DNA of 64,000 bases from Hyphomicrobiales bacterium (GCA_900467185.1 UBPA01000003.1:372001-436000); one strand, 5' to 3'; shown: positions 22,616 to 32,966, numbered from the stretch's first letter. Notes: a model not told the origin generated them from the sequence alone. A program made the numbers and translations.

Positions 22616-24025
22616 ATGAGCGAGAACAAGATCTTTGCCGGACCGCGTGTCCGCCGTATCCGCAACGGGCTGTCGCTGACGCAGACGGCCATGGCGGAAG
22701 CGCTGGGCATCTCGCCGTCCTATCTCAACCTGATCGAACGCAACCAGCGCCCGCTGACGGTGCAGTTGCTCCTGAAGCTGGCATCCGTCTACCAGATCGA
22801 CCTTGCGGAGCTGCGCGGGCAGGCCTCCGACAGTCTGGGCGAGCTGCGCGCCGTGTTCGCCGATCCGCTGCTGTCGGGAGAGCTGCCGGGCGACCAGGAG
22901 CTGATCGAGATCGCGGACGCGGCGCCGAATGCGGCGATGGGGCTGATCAAGCTCTACCGGGCCTACAAGGAGCAGGGTTCCCGGCTGAAGGATCTGACGA
23001 GCCTGCTGTCCGGTCAGGACCAGGCCGCAGCCCTTAGCGGCGCCCGCCTGCCGATGGACGAGGTGCGCGAGATCTTCGAGACCCGGCCCTATCATTTCGC
23101 GCGGCTCGATGCCGCCGCCGAGGCGTTCCACCAACGGCTGGCGCCCGGAGACGACCTGCAGACGGCGCTGAAGGACTGGCTGCGCCGCGACCATGGGCTG
23201 GCGGTGCGCACCCTGCCGATCCACGTTATGCCGGATCTGCGGCGCCGGTTCGATCGGCATTCGCTGCGGCTCTTCCTGTCCGAGCGCCTGTCGGCCGAGG
23301 ACCAGCTCTGCGAAATCGCCATGGAAGCTGCGCACTTCGTCATGCCCGAGGCGCTGGCCGAGGAGCTTTCGGCCCTGCCGCTCACCTCCGGCGAGGCGCG
23401 GCGCATCGCCCGGTTCGAGCTGGCCCGTTATGCCGCGCTGGCGCTGATGATGCCTTACGGCACCTTTCTCGACATCTGTCGGCGCGTGCAGTTCGATATC
23501 GATCTCGTGCGGGTGCGCATGCGGGTGAGCTTCGAGCAGGCAGCCAGCCGCATGGTAACGTTGCAACGCGGCGGCGCGCTCGGACCTCCCTTCTTCCTTC
23601 TGGAAATCGACCATGCCGGCAACCGGCTGCGCGCACGCGGCGCGACCGGCTTTCCGCATCGGACCTTCGGCGGCGGCTGCGTGAAGCTGAGCCTGCACGC
23701 GACCTTCGCCCAGCCGGGGCAGATCCTGGTGGAGCGCGCGGAGATGCCCGGTGGCGCCGGCTTTCTCCTCGTTGCCCGCACGACGGACGGGCCGCGCTCG
23801 GGCTTTACCGAACGCGTGCGGCGTACCGCGCTTCTGCTCGGCTGCGAGGCCGCACAGGCCGGCGAGACGGTCTATGCCGCCGTGCCCGCACCGCCGCTGG
23901 CCGCAGGCACGGCCTGCCGTCTCTGCGAACGGCAGGGCTGTCTTGCGCGCGCCGAACCGCCGGTGACCCGCCCCCTCGGGCTCGATGAAATGGTCGCCGG
24001 ACTGAGCGTCTTCGACTTCCAGTAA
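22616..24025 (+). CDS. ScfR/RamB-family transcriptional regulator (XRE helix-turn-helix)
   Basis: A 469-residue regulator: an XRE helix-turn-helix at about residues 8-63 (LTQTAMAEALGISPSYLNLIE), a central IrrE/ImmA-like region (about 160-320) and a C-terminal domain that ends with a cysteine cluster CRLCERQGC (Cys434, 437, 442). This architecture belongs to short-chain fatty-acyl-CoA-responsive regulators that control glyoxylate, methylcitrate or acyl-CoA metabolism. ATG 22616 was chosen because the helix-turn-helix follows directly; an upstream in-frame extension to 22538 would run through the operator region. Its targets are not evident from the neighbours. Confidence 0.82.
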   Translation: MSENKIFAGPRVRRIRNGLSLTQTAMAEALGISPSYLNLIERNQRPLTVQLLLKLASVYQIDLAELRGQASDSLGELRAVFADPLLSGELPGDQELIEIADAAPNAAMGLIKLYRAYKEQGSRLKDLTSLLSGQDQAAALSGARLPMDEVREIFETRPYHFARLDAAAEAFHQRLAPGDDLQTALKDWLRRDHGLAVRTLPIHVMPDLRRRFDRHSLRLFLSERLSAEDQLCEIAMEAAHFVMPEALAEELSALPLTSGEARRIARFELARYAALALMMPYGTFLDICRRVQFDIDLVRVRMRVSFEQAASRMVTLQRGGALGPPFFLLEIDHAGNRLRARGATGFPHRTFGGGCVKLSLHATFAQPGQILVERAEMPGGAGFLLVARTTDGPRSGFTERVRRTALLLGCEAAQAGETVYAAVPAPPLAAGTACRLCERQGCLARAEPPVTRPLGLDEMVAGLSVFDFQ

Positions 24026-24169
24026 CCAAAGGCGAACGCTGTCGGCGGCGGTTCCCGTGGATGTCCTTCGCGGGCGTCGTTCGCGGGTGCGAAAGGTCTT
24101 GAGCTTCGATGGAAAGCTGCTTAACCTTTCGTTACGCGGCTGAGGCCGCGAACAATAAAGGGGAATAGC

Positions 24170-25264
24170 ATGTCGTTGAAGTTCGTCAGCCTGGTCACTG
24201 GCCTCGTCCTGGCCGGATCCGCGGGGTTTGCGAGCGCGCAGGAGCGCGTCGTCAATGTCTACAACTGGTCCGACTATATCGATGCCAGCATCCTTGAGGA
24301 CTTCACCAAGGAAACCGGCATCAAGGTCGTCTACGACGTGTTCGATTCCAACGAGATCGTGGAGACCAAGCTTCTGGCGGGCGGCACCGGCTACGACGTC
24401 GTGGTGCCCACGGCCGACTTCCTGCAGCGCCAGATCAAGGCCGGCGTGTTCCAGAAGCTCGACAAGTCGAAGCTGCCGAATATCGCCAACATGTGGGACA
24501 TGGTGATGGAGCGCACCGCCCGCTACGACCCCGGCAACGAATATGCCGTGGACTATATGTGGGGCACCAACGGCATCGGCTACAATGTCGCCAAGGCCAA
24601 GGAAATCCTCGGCTCCGACGCGCGCCCCGGCCTCGAAGTCCTGTTCGATCCGGCGATCGCCGCGAAGTTCAAAGATTGCGGCATCTATGTGCTCGACGCG
24701 CCGAAGGACGTGCTGCCGTCCGCCCTCACCTATCTCGGGCTCAACCCCGACAGCCACGACCCAGCGGATCTCGACAAGGCCGGCGAGCTGATGCTGAAGG
24801 CGCGGCCCTTCATCCGCAAGTTCCACTCGTCCGAATACATCAACGCGCTGGCCAATGGCGATATCTGCATCGCCTTCGGCTATTCCGGCGACCTGCTGCA
24901 GGCCCGCTCGCGCGCCGAGGAAGCCAAGGCCGGCGTCGAGGTGAACTATTCCATTCCGTCGCAGGGCGCGCAGATGTGGTTCGACATGATGGCGATCCCC
25001 GCCGATGCGCCGCATCTGGAGGAAGCCCATGCCTTCATCAATTACATGATGAAGCCGGAGGTCATCGCGAAGGCGTCCGATTACGTCTTCTACGCCAACG
25101 GCAACAAGGCCTCGCAGCAGTTCGTCTCCAAGGACATCCTCGAGGATCCCGCCGTCTACCCGGACGAGGCGACGATGGCCAAGCTCTACACCATCTCTCC
25201 CTGGGACCCGAAAACGCAACGCGTGGCGACACGCCTCTGGACCCGGGTTCTCACAGGTCAGTAA
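24170..25264 (+). CDS. potF: Putrescine ABC transporter, periplasmic binding protein
   Basis: A 364-residue protein with a cleaved signal peptide of 23 residues (cut after GFASA). The mature part begins VVNVYNWSDYID, the signature of PotD/PotF polyamine-binding proteins, and keeps YDVVVPTADFLQRQI and YMWGTNGIGYN. It delivers putrescine to PotGHI. It is the first gene of a four-gene operon. A TTAACCTTTCGTTAC element (one mismatch to the CtrA box) lies about 35 bases upstream, probably by chance. Confidence 0.92.
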   Translation: MSLKFVSLVTGLVLAGSAGFASAQERVVNVYNWSDYIDASILEDFTKETGIKVVYDVFDSNEIVETKLLAGGTGYDVVVPTADFLQRQIKAGVFQKLDKSKLPNIANMWDMVMERTARYDPGNEYAVDYMWGTNGIGYNVAKAKEILGSDARPGLEVLFDPAIAAKFKDCGIYVLDAPKDVLPSALTYLGLNPDSHDPADLDKAGELMLKARPFIRKFHSSEYINALANGDICIAFGYSGDLLQARSRAEEAKAGVEVNYSIPSQGAQMWFDMMAIPADAPHLEEAHAFINYMMKPEVIAKASDYVFYANGNKASQQFVSKDILEDPAVYPDEATMAKLYTISPWDPKTQRVATRLWTRVLTGQ

Positions 25265-25275
25265 GTCCTTCCTTC

Positions 25276-25307
25276 AATGCCCGGTTCTTCTCAGTTCCGG
25301 GCATTTT
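25276..25307 (+). terminator. Stem-loop between potF and potG (attenuator-like)
   Basis: AATGCCCGG (25276-25284) pairs perfectly with 25297-25305 around a 12-base loop, followed by TT. It begins 12 bases after the potF stop. Such structures commonly protect the binding-protein mRNA and limit read-through into the less-needed membrane genes. Confidence 0.6.
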
Positions 25308-25367
25308 CCATCCTGCGGCGTCCTCTCTTCAGCTCACGTGGCCTTGCGGCCCATCGGGAACCCTTTC

Positions 25368-26510
25368 ATGAAGTCTCTTGGCAGCATTCGCCGCTCCTTT
25401 TCGCCTTGGACGGACCCCACGTCCAAACCCTTCATCTCCTTCCGCAACGTCACCAAGCGCTTCGGCGATTTCGTCGCGGTCGACGATCTGTCGCTCGATA
25501 TCTACACGCGCGAATTCCACGCCCTGCTCGGCGCGTCCGGCTGCGGAAAATCGACGCTGCTGCGGATGCTCGCCGGCTTCGAGCAGCCGACCTCCGGCGA
25601 AATCGTCCTCGACGGGCAGAATCTAGCGGGCATTCCGCCCTACCGCCGCCCCGTCAACATGATGTTCCAGTCCTATGCCCTGTTTCCGCACATGACGGTG
25701 GAGGCCAACATCGCCTTCGGGCTGAAGCAGGACGGCATGCCGAAACCGGCGATTGCCGAGCGGGTGACGCAAATGCTGAAGCTCGTGAAGATGGAGCAGT
25801 TCGCCAAGCGCAAGCCGCATCAGCTTTCCGGCGGCCAGCGGCAGCGCGTGGCGCTGGCCCGGTCGCTCGCCAAGCAGCCGAAGGTGCTGCTGCTCGACGA
25901 ACCGCTCGGCGCGCTCGACAAGAAGCTGCGCGAGGAGACCCAGTTCGAACTGATGGACCTGCAGCAGGATCTCGGCCTCACCTTCGTCGTCGTGACGCAC
26001 GACCAGGAAGAGGCGATGACCATGGCCGACCGCATCGCCGTGATGGCGCATGGCAAGGTCATTCAGGTGGCGACGCCGGCCGAGATCTACGAGGCGCCGA
26101 ACTCCCGCTTCGTGGCCGACTTCATCGGCGACGTGAACATCTTCGACGGAACGGTCTCGCGGGCGCAGGCCTCCGAAATCCGCATCGAGGCGGATGCGGG
26201 CTTTGCCATCGAGGCGGCGAGCAGCGAACATCCGAGCGAGGGCGCGAAAGCCGGCTTTGCCATCCGCCCGGAAAAGATCCGCGTCGGCCGGCAGGTGCCA
26301 GCCGGAGGTCCCGTCAACGCGGCGGAGGGCGAGCTCTGGGATATCGCCTATCTCGGCGACATGACCGTCTATCACGTCAAGCTGAACAGCGGCAAAGTCG
26401 TCAAGGCATCGTCACTGAATGCGGTGCGCGCCGTCGAGGACCCGCTCGGCTACGACCAGAAGGTCTGGATCTCGTTCGACCGGGATGCCGGCGTCGTGCT
26501 GAAGGATTGA
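25368..26510 (+). CDS. potG: Putrescine ABC transporter, ATP-binding protein
   Basis: This 380-residue ATPase powers putrescine import. It has Walker A GASGCGKST, signature LSGGQRQRVALARSL, Walker B LLLDEPLGALD, switch VVTHDQEEAM, and a C-terminal OB-fold (TOBE) regulatory part from about residue 260. The start ATG 25368 was taken because it gives the normal PotG length. The stop is 4 bases before potH. Confidence 0.92.
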   Translation: MKSLGSIRRSFSPWTDPTSKPFISFRNVTKRFGDFVAVDDLSLDIYTREFHALLGASGCGKSTLLRMLAGFEQPTSGEIVLDGQNLAGIPPYRRPVNMMFQSYALFPHMTVEANIAFGLKQDGMPKPAIAERVTQMLKLVKMEQFAKRKPHQLSGGQRQRVALARSLAKQPKVLLLDEPLGALDKKLREETQFELMDLQQDLGLTFVVVTHDQEEAMTMADRIAVMAHGKVIQVATPAEIYEAPNSRFVADFIGDVNIFDGTVSRAQASEIRIEADAGFAIEAASSEHPSEGAKAGFAIRPEKIRVGRQVPAGGPVNAAEGELWDIAYLGDMTVYHVKLNSGKVVKASSLNAVRAVEDPLGYDQKVWISFDRDAGVVLKD

Positions 26511-26514
26511 GCCG

Positions 26515-27429
26515 ATGATGAACAGGCTGTTCCCCGCCATCGTCAACCGTCTCGTGATCATCATCCCCTATGCGTGGCTGCTGGTCTTCTTCCTCATTCC
26601 TTTCGTCATCGTGCTGCGAATCTCGCTGTCGGAAACCGCCGTCGCCATGCCGCCCTATCTTCCCGTCTTCGCCTGGGCGGACGGCATTTCGGGCTTCATC
26701 GACAATGTCCGCACGTTCTCCTTCGACAACTATGTCTGGCTGACCGAAGATGCGCTCTACACGAACGCCTATATTTCCAGCCTCACCATCGCGCTGATCT
26801 CGACCGCGCTGACGCTGCTCATCGCCTACCCCGTCGCCTACAGCATGGCGAAGGCGCCCACGACACTGCGGCCGACGCTCCTGATGCTGGTGATCCTGCC
26901 CTTCTGGACGAGCTTCCTCATCCGCGTCTACGCCTGGATCGCCATTCTGAAGCCGGAAGGCCTGCTCAACCAGCTTCTCCTGTCCACAGGCCTCATCAGC
27001 GAGCCGCTGATCATTCTCAACACCAACACCGCGATCTATATCGGCATCGTCTATTCCTACCTGCCCTTCATGGTGCTGCCGCTCTATTCGGCGCTGGAAA
27101 AAATGGATCACAGCCTGACGGAAGCCGCGCAGGACCTCGGCTGCACGCCGATTTCGGCCTTCTGGCGCATCACCTTCCCGCTGTCGCTGCCGGGCGTCGT
27201 CGCCGGCTGCCTGCTGGTCTTCATTCCTGCCGTCGGCGAGTTCGTCATTCCCGATCTACTCGGCGGTTCGGAAACGCTGATGATCGGCAAGACGCTCTGG
27301 AACGAGTTCAACGCCAACCGGGACTGGCCCGTCTCCTCGGCCGTCGCCGCCCTCCTGCTGATGATCCTCGTCGTGCCGATCATGTTCTTCCAAAACGCGC
27401 AGTCGCGCCTCGATCGCGAGGGCCGATAG
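26515..27429 (+). CDS. potH: Putrescine ABC transporter, permease
   Basis: A 304-residue inner-membrane permease with six predicted membrane segments, the first at about 13-33. The EAA loop that contacts PotG is EAAQDLGCTPISAFWRITFP near residue 200. It forms the channel with PotI. Only one base separates it from potI, indicating coupled translation. Confidence 0.92.
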   Translation: MMNRLFPAIVNRLVIIIPYAWLLVFFLIPFVIVLRISLSETAVAMPPYLPVFAWADGISGFIDNVRTFSFDNYVWLTEDALYTNAYISSLTIALISTALTLLIAYPVAYSMAKAPTTLRPTLLMLVILPFWTSFLIRVYAWIAILKPEGLLNQLLLSTGLISEPLIILNTNTAIYIGIVYSYLPFMVLPLYSALEKMDHSLTEAAQDLGCTPISAFWRITFPLSLPGVVAGCLLVFIPAVGEFVIPDLLGGSETLMIGKTLWNEFNANRDWPVSSAVAALLLMILVVPIMFFQNAQSRLDREGR

Positions 27430-27430
27430 A

Positions 27431-28249
27431 ATGAACCGCTGGTCCCGCTTCAACATCGCCTCGATCGTCATCGGCTTTGCGTTCCTTTATCTGCCGATCG
27501 TGCTGCTCGTTATTTTCTCCTTCAACGCCTCCAAGCTCGTGACCGTCTGGGCCGGCTTCTCGACCCAGTGGTACGGACAGCTCTTCCGCAACGAGGCCTT
27601 GATGGATGCCGCCTGGGTCACGGTGCGCGTCGGCCTGCTCTCGGCCACGATCGCCACCGTGCTCGGTACGCTCGCGGCGCTCGCCATGACGCGCTACCAG
27701 CGCTTTCACGGCCGGGTGCTGTTTTCCGGCATGATCTATGCGCCGCTCGTTATGCCCGAGGTGATCACCGGCCTGTCGATGCTGCTGCTCTTCGTTGCCA
27801 TCGGCTTCGATCGCGGCTTCTGGACGCTGACCATCGCACACATCACCTTCACCATGTGCTTCGTCGCGGTCGTCATACAGTCGCGGCTGGCAAGCTTCGA
27901 CCGGTCGATCGAGGAGGCCGCCCTCGACCTCGGCGCGACGCCGACCGCCACCTTCTTTCAGGTGACGCTGCCGGTCATCGCGCCGGCCGTCTTCTCCGGC
28001 TGGGTGCTCGCCTTCACGCTCTCGCTCGATGACCTCGTCATCTCCAGCTTCACCTCGGGCCCCGGCGCCACCACGCTTCCGATGAAGATCTACAGCCAGG
28101 TACGCCTCGGCGTCACGCCCGAGATCAATGCCGCCTGCACCATCCTCATCGGCATCGTCGCCACCGGCGTCGTCATCGCCTCCCTGGTCTCCCGACGCCA
28201 GCAGATCCAGCGGGAACGGGACGAGCGGGCGGCGTTTGCTGCGGGGTGA
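27431..28249 (+). CDS. potI: Putrescine ABC transporter, permease
   Basis: A 272-residue permease with six membrane segments and the EAA loop EEAALDLGATPTATFFQVTLP near residue 158. It is the partner of PotH and the last gene of the potFGHI operon, which is closed by a hairpin downstream. Confidence 0.92.
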   Translation: MNRWSRFNIASIVIGFAFLYLPIVLLVIFSFNASKLVTVWAGFSTQWYGQLFRNEALMDAAWVTVRVGLLSATIATVLGTLAALAMTRYQRFHGRVLFSGMIYAPLVMPEVITGLSMLLLFVAIGFDRGFWTLTIAHITFTMCFVAVVIQSRLASFDRSIEEAALDLGATPTATFFQVTLPVIAPAVFSGWVLAFTLSLDDLVISSFTSGPGATTLPMKIYSQVRLGVTPEINAACTILIGIVATGVVIASLVSRRQQIQRERDERAAFAAG

Positions 28250-28289
28250 GTGGGCATCGTGAGGATGCGCAGGATCCGGTAGCCAGGAA

Positions 28290-28328
28290 GGCTCTCTCTG
28301 CCCTGCCGAGCAGAGAGGGCCTTTTTTT
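28290..28328 (+). terminator. Terminator of the pot operon
   Basis: GGCTCTCTCTG pairs with CAGAGAGGGCC (one mismatch) and is followed by a run of seven T's at about 28322-28328. It lies about 40 bases after the potI stop. Confidence 0.8.
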
Positions 28329-28367
28329 CGCAAACTCTTCAAACGGTTATCAAAAACCAGATACCCT

Positions 28368-28405
28368 AACGCAAAACGCCGGGACTGAGCCCGGCGTTTT
28401 GCGTT
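28368..28405. terminator. 16-bp hairpin terminator between convergent pot operon and chemoreceptor
   Basis: AACGCAAAACGCCGGG (28368-28383) is fully complementary to 28390-28405 with a 6-base loop. Because the chemoreceptor gene ends at 28430 on the opposite strand, this structure mainly terminates leftward transcription; it can also back up the pot terminator. Confidence 0.8.
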
Positions 28406-28429
28406 TCGACCTGCGGTCCATCGCTACCC

Positions 28430-30955
28430 TCAGGCCGCCCGGCCCAGGCGGTGGCCGGTCGCAGGTTCCAGGCGGAACTGTTCGACCAGTTGCATCAGGG
28501 TGTCGGCCTGCTCTGCCAGGGCGCGGCTGGCTGTGGTGGCTTCGTCGACCATGGTGGCGTTCTGCTGGGTCATCTGGTCCATCTGGTTGACGGAGCCGTT
28601 GACCTCGTGAAGTGCGGAGGCCTGGTCGCGGCTGGCGGTGGCGATCATGTCGACGTGCTGGCTGACCGCGACGATCTGCTGGCTAATGGAGGCGAGCACG
28701 GCGCCGGTCTCCTTCACCGCCTGCGAACCGGCGGTCACCTCGAGCGTGGATTTGTTGATCAGACCCTTGATCTCGCGGGCGGCACCGGCCGAGCGCTGGG
28801 CGAGCTCGCGCACTTCCTGCGCGACCACGGCAAAGCCCTTGCCCGCCTCCCCTGCGCGCGCTGCCTCAATGCCGGCATTGAGCGCGAGAAGGTTGGTCTG
28901 GAAAGCGATCTCGTCGATGACCTCGATGATCTGCTCGATCTGGCGCGAGGCCTCCTCGATGCGGCTCATGGCCGAGATGGCGTTGGTGACGACGACGCCC
29001 GAGCCGTCGGCGCTCTTCTTGGTGTGCGACACGGCGACGTTGGCTTCGTGCGCGCGCTCGGCCGAGGAGCGCACCGTGACCGTGATCTGATCGACGGCGG
29101 CGGCGGTTTCCTCGAGCGAGGCGGCCTGCGCCTCGGTGCGGCGCGACAGGCTGTCGGCCGAGGCGTGCATGTCGTTGCCGCTGCGCTGGATCAGGACGGC
29201 ATTGTTGCGGATCTGCAGGAGCGTGTCCTGCAGCCGGACGAGCGAGCCGTTGAAATCGACGCGCAACTGTTCGAGGCGACCGTTGAACGGCGTCTCGATC
29301 TGCTGCGACAGATCCCCCTGGGCAAGCCGTCCGAGGCCGGCGGCGAGCTGGCTCACCGCGAAATCGATCTGGCTGTCCATCGATCGCTTCTCGGCATCGT
29401 TGCGGCTGCGCTCGGCATCGGCCTGAAGCCGCTGTTCCTCGCTTTCCGCCTCGATGCGCACCTTCGACAAGGCATTCTCCTTGAAGACGCCGAGCGCGCG
29501 GGCCATGTCGCCGATCTCGTCCTTGCGGGCGTCGCCGTCGATGCGCGTGTCGAGCGCGCCTTCGGCCAGCCGGCGCATGGCGGCGGTGATCTGGCCGATC
29601 GGACCCTTTAGCGTGAGAACCAGCGCGAGGCCGGCGAGAAGGGCAATGACGACACCGCCGCCCGTCGCGAAGACGGAGACCTGGTTGGCCTTTTCGCGCT
29701 CGATCGCCGCGTTGGTCTTCTGGTCTTCGGCAAAGCCGACGAGCTGCTGCCAGATCTGGTCGATATCGGCTGCGGCGTCGGCAAATTCCTTATGTCGTCC
29801 GGCGCTGACGCCGATCAGCGACATGCTGTCCGACTTGATCTTGCCGGCGACCGGCTGGACGGTGGCCGCAAGGCCCGAGAAGAACGGCATTTCGGGCGCC
29901 GTGTAGGCGATGTTCAGGACCTCCTGATTGAGCACGTTGACCTCGCGGGCGAGCCGCGCCTGATCCGTCTGCTGGGACGTTTCGAGGAAGCTGCTGGCAG
30001 CAAGCCGGATTCCGGAAACAGCGGTGACGATGGCGCGTGCGTTTTCGAGGATCTTGTTGGCCTTGATCAGGGGCGCATCGAGCTTGCCGAAAGTCGCCGT
30101 CGCATTGCGCATCGTCGCGGTCGCCGCCGTCTGGAACTGGATGCTCGCCTGGCGGAAGCGCGCGACCAGCCGGCCGATCGCCTTGGCGTTTTCATCGCTC
30201 AGGTCGCCATTGTTGGTCAGCGTGCGGATCTCAACGATGGTCGCCTTGAACGTGTCGGCCACGGCTTTCTGGCTGGCCGGCAGGGCTGTGCCGATCTGGG
30301 CGAGAACCTGATCCAGCGCGGCCTGGCCATCGCGCGCCACCGCGATCTTGGCTTCGGGTGTCGGCGCGCGGGCGAAATCGGAGGTAAGGCCCGTGAGGAT
30401 ATCGCTGGAGGCGGTCAGACGCTCGGCTTCGCGCAGGAGCGATTTCGCCTTGGTCTCGTCGTCGCGCACGCGCTGTTCGACGGACGTCGCCTCCTCGATC
30501 AGCTTGCCCTGTGTGGAGAGGAGAAGACGGATGCTCTTGGTGATGGAGGTGCGCAGCGCGACCTCCGCCTCATGCAGCTTCCAGAGTTCGCCGACGCGCT
30601 CGCGGATCTTCGCGGTGCCCGCGATGGCGCTGTCGAGCTGGCTGGCGCCCTCGCTGTTTTCCATCTGGGCGCGCGTTGCGTTGAGCACGGCTTCCTGGCT
30701 GGTGATCTTGAGAACGACGTCGTCGCGCGTCTTTTCGCTCGCGTCGGTCAGAAAGGCATTCATGCCGGCATAGACGTCGCGGAAGCCGGACAGCGACTGG
30801 AGCACGCTGTTGGAGATTTCCATGCGCCCCTGCAGCAAGCCGGATGCATAGAGCCCCGTCAGGCCCACGGCGCAGATGCTGACGACGAAGGGCAGGATGA
30901 AGAAGAGGACCTTCGTCTGGATCTTGAAGCGGGCAAGAATCTTGTCGATGAACAT
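28430..30955 (-). CDS. Methyl-accepting chemotaxis protein with large periplasmic domain
   Basis: An 841-residue chemoreceptor. The first membrane segment is at about 16-36, then an unusually large periplasmic, helix-rich domain of about 380 residues, a second membrane segment at about 420-443, HAMP (443-495), a helical linker with a further HAMP-like unit, and the signalling tip [20 protein letters not shown] near residue 705. The periplasmic size suggests a two-module helical bundle. Unlike the receptor at 12-14 kb, it ends GHRLGRAA without a CheR tether. It lies between putrescine import and putrescine breakdown genes, so a polyamine ligand is a testable guess only. Confidence 0.9.
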   Translation of the reverse strand: MFIDKILARFKIQTKVLFFILPFVVSICAVGLTGLYASGLLQGRMEISNSVLQSLSGFRDVYAGMNAFLTDASEKTRDDVVLKITSQEAVLNATRAQMENSEGASQLDSAIAGTAKIRERVGELWKLHEAEVALRTSITKSIRLLLSTQGKLIEEATSVEQRVRDDETKAKSLLREAERLTASSDILTGLTSDFARAPTPEAKIAVARDGQAALDQVLAQIGTALPASQKAVADTFKATIVEIRTLTNNGDLSDENAKAIGRLVARFRQASIQFQTAATATMRNATATFGKLDAPLIKANKILENARAIVTAVSGIRLAASSFLETSQQTDQARLAREVNVLNQEVLNIAYTAPEMPFFSGLAATVQPVAGKIKSDSMSLIGVSAGRHKEFADAAADIDQIWQQLVGFAEDQKTNAAIEREKANQVSVFATGGGVVIALLAGLALVLTLKGPIGQITAAMRRLAEGALDTRIDGDARKDEIGDMARALGVFKENALSKVRIEAESEEQRLQADAERSRNDAEKRSMDSQIDFAVSQLAAGLGRLAQGDLSQQIETPFNGRLEQLRVDFNGSLVRLQDTLLQIRNNAVLIQRSGNDMHASADSLSRRTEAQAASLEETAAAVDQITVTVRSSAERAHEANVAVSHTKKSADGSGVVVTNAISAMSRIEEASRQIEQIIEVIDEIAFQTNLLALNAGIEAARAGEAGKGFAVVAQEVRELAQRSAGAAREIKGLINKSTLEVTAGSQAVKETGAVLASISQQIVAVSQHVDMIATASRDQASALHEVNGSVNQMDQMTQQNATMVDEATTASRALAEQADTLMQLVEQFRLEPATGHRLGRAA

Positions 30956-31430
30956 GGGCGCGTCCTGGCTTGCAGGGCCTACATCCGCCTCCCCCCGAGC
31001 CGTCATCGGCTGCTTCGGTGCGCTTCATGTCAGGCCGTCATCATGGTCTGATTCGAATGCGGGGAAACCGCCAGCCGCTTCGCAATCATTGCAAGACGCC
31101 GCAGCCCTCCGGGCGCGTCGTCCAAGCCTGCTCCTCAATGGTTCCAGCTTGGACGATAGGCGTTAATTTCGTGTAAGCGACAGAACACATTGTCACGCGC
31201 CTGCCATCTGGACATGGCAGAACAGGCGCGTCACTCCGCGACCATGATAATAACGGTCGGACGGGCGTCGAAAACATGACCCTCAAGGGCGCTTGCAGGG
31301 GAGAGATGGTTGGCCAGCGGGCAAGCCGCGCCTTCGAAACGAGCCGCCGAAGTGCGCGCTGTCATTCGCCCAAGGTGTCGGGCTGCAGCCTTGGATGCAG
31401 CCGAAAGCACATGTGCCGGTCTGCGACCGC
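30956..31430. other. 475-base intergenic region with an extended hairpin
   Basis: No gene is convincing here. A broken hairpin is visible: ACGCGCCTG (31195-31203) pairs with CAGGCGCGT (31223-31231), with an inner CCAT/ATGG pair. A 7-bp stem GGCTGCA/TGCAGCC at 31381-31402 lies 28 bases downstream of the following small gene and may be its weak terminator. The chemoreceptor promoter should be in the part just right of 30955. Confidence 0.4.
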
Positions 31431-31583
31431 TCAGAACGATCCGAGGGCCGAGAGGCCGATAACGGCAGCGGCCGTCAGAACGGCGGCTGCGGTGTAGGTC
31501 AGCGCCAAGATTTTCTGTGTACGGCTATCATCGGCCTTTGCGATGGCGATGGCACGGGCATTGCGTCGGCTATGCTGGTTCAT
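31431..31583 (-). CDS. Small single-pass membrane protein (50 residues)
   Basis: A 50-residue protein with a basic, hydrophilic N-terminus (NQHSRRNARAIAIAK) and one membrane helix (about 27-48, rich in Ala and Leu). I know no function. ATG 31583 follows AAGGA about ten bases upstream; an in-frame start at 31691 would add an unlikely 36-residue extension. It could be a stress-response or membrane-complex microprotein. Confidence 0.5.
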   Translation of the reverse strand: MNQHSRRNARAIAIAKADDSRTQKILALTYTAAAVLTAAAVIGLSALGSF

Positions 31584-31781
31584 GATATCATGTCCTTCCG
31601 TCCGAAGAGAATAGACCCGGTTGAGACGATCCACCAGCCACATTCTGTCGCACTCGTTAAAAATGCGAGAACCGTGCAGCCGAGGGACCATCCGTTCCCA
31701 TTCGACAGGTAGGGTCGGACAGTTTCGTTAACAAGGCCTGAAGCGCCTTCACGCTTTCGGCATTACGGCGCGGGGCGCGGG

Positions 31782-32966
31782 TCAGACGGCCTGCCCGCAG
31801 GAGAAGCCGGAGGCCCAGGCCCACTGAAAATTATAGCCGCCGAGCCAGCCGGTCACGTCCACGCATTCCCCGATGAAGAACAGGCCGGGCACGGCCTTGG
31901 CCATCATGGTGCGGGAATCGAGATGGCGGGTATCCACGCCGCCGAGCGTCACCTCCGCCGTGCGGTAGCCTTCCGATCCCGCGGGTTTCAGCGACCAACC
32001 GGACACGAGCGCCACCAGCCCGTCGATCGCCTTGTCGGAGAGGTCGGCCAGCGGGCGGTCGTGAAGCCCCGCCTCCGTCGCCAGATGCTGGGCGAGGCGC
32101 TTGGGCAGGTGTTCGCCGAGCACGGTCTGGACGGCCTGCCGGCCCTGCGTGCGGCGGGCCGCTTTCAAGAGGGCGCCGAGCTCGACACTCGGTTCGAAGG
32201 CCACGCGGATCTCCTCGCCTTCGCGCCAGTAGGACGAGATCTGCAGGATCGCCGGCCCGCTCAGGCCCCGATGGGTGAAGAGCATGGCTTCGTTGAACGC
32301 CGTCTTGCCGCATGCGGCGCGCACATCGACGGCGAGACCTGCGAGCGCACTGAGGCTCTCTTTGGCCGAATCGGCCACCGTCAGCGGCACGAGACCCGGA
32401 CGCGTTTCGACCAGTCCCAGGCCGAACTGCTCGGCGATGCGGTAGGCAAAGCCGGTGGCGCCCATCTTCGGGATCGACTTGCCGCCCGTCGCGATGACGA
32501 GCGTGCGTGCGTCGATGGTCTCCTCGGCGAGCGTGACGCGAAAGCCGGTGGCCGAAGCGTCGACGCCCGAAATCTCGGTTCCCAGCCGGAGCAAGACGCC
32601 GGCCGCCTTCATCTCCTCCAGGAGCATGCGAACGATGTCGCGGGCGGTATCGTCGCAGAAAAGCTGGCCCAGCGTCTTCTCGTGCCAGGCGATACCGTGC
32701 CGCTCGACGAGGGCGACGAAATCGCGCGGCGTGTAGCGGGCGAGTGCCGATTTGGCAAAATGCGGGTTCTGCGAGAGGAAGTTGGCAGGCGCCGTGTGGA
32801 GATTGGTGAAATTGCAGCGACCACCGCCGGAGATGCGGATTTTCTCGCCCGGCGCTTTCGCGTGATCGAGCACGAGCACGCTGCGGCCCCGGCGCCCGGC
32901 TTCCGCCGCGCACATCATTCCCGCCGCACCCGCGCCGATGATCACCACGTCGAAGCTCTTTGCCAC
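31782..32966 (-). CDS. HI0933/YhiN-family FAD-dependent oxidoreductase (BaiN-like)
   Basis: A 394-residue flavoprotein. The N-terminal FAD motif is VVIIGAGAAGMMCAAEAGRR (residues 7-26), followed by the family-specific ISGGGRCNFTN near residue 45. LVIATGGKSIPKMGATG occurs mid-protein and GECVDVTGWLGGYNFQWAW at the end. The family is widespread; some members are called aminoacetone oxidase-like or BaiN, but no physiological reaction is settled for rhizobia. It is transcribed alone and is divergent from the glutamine-synthetase-like gene. Confidence 0.85.
   Translation of the reverse strand: MAKSFDVVIIGAGAAGMMCAAEAGRRGRSVLVLDHAKAPGEKIRISGGGRCNFTNLHTAPANFLSQNPHFAKSALARYTPRDFVALVERHGIAWHEKTLGQLFCDDTARDIVRMLLEEMKAAGVLLRLGTEISGVDASATGFRVTLAEETIDARTLVIATGGKSIPKMGATGFAYRIAEQFGLGLVETRPGLVPLTVADSAKESLSALAGLAVDVRAACGKTAFNEAMLFTHRGLSGPAILQISSYWREGEEIRVAFEPSVELGALLKAARRTQGRQAVQTVLGEHLPKRLAQHLATEAGLHDRPLADLSDKAIDGLVALVSGWSLKPAGSEGYRTAEVTLGGVDTRHLDSRTMMAKAVPGLFFIGECVDVTGWLGGYNFQWAWASGFSCGQAV

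Noticed and set aside
24121-24135. CtrA-like TTAA-CCTTTCG-TTAC before potF
   Set aside because: One mismatch, a common AT-rich pattern, and no biological link between CtrA and putrescine import.
22550-25219. Very long leftward open frame (889 codons) opposite the ScfR-type gene and potF
   Set aside because: It is an antisense shadow of two well-supported genes in GC-rich sequence; the product has no recognisable domain and no ribosome site.
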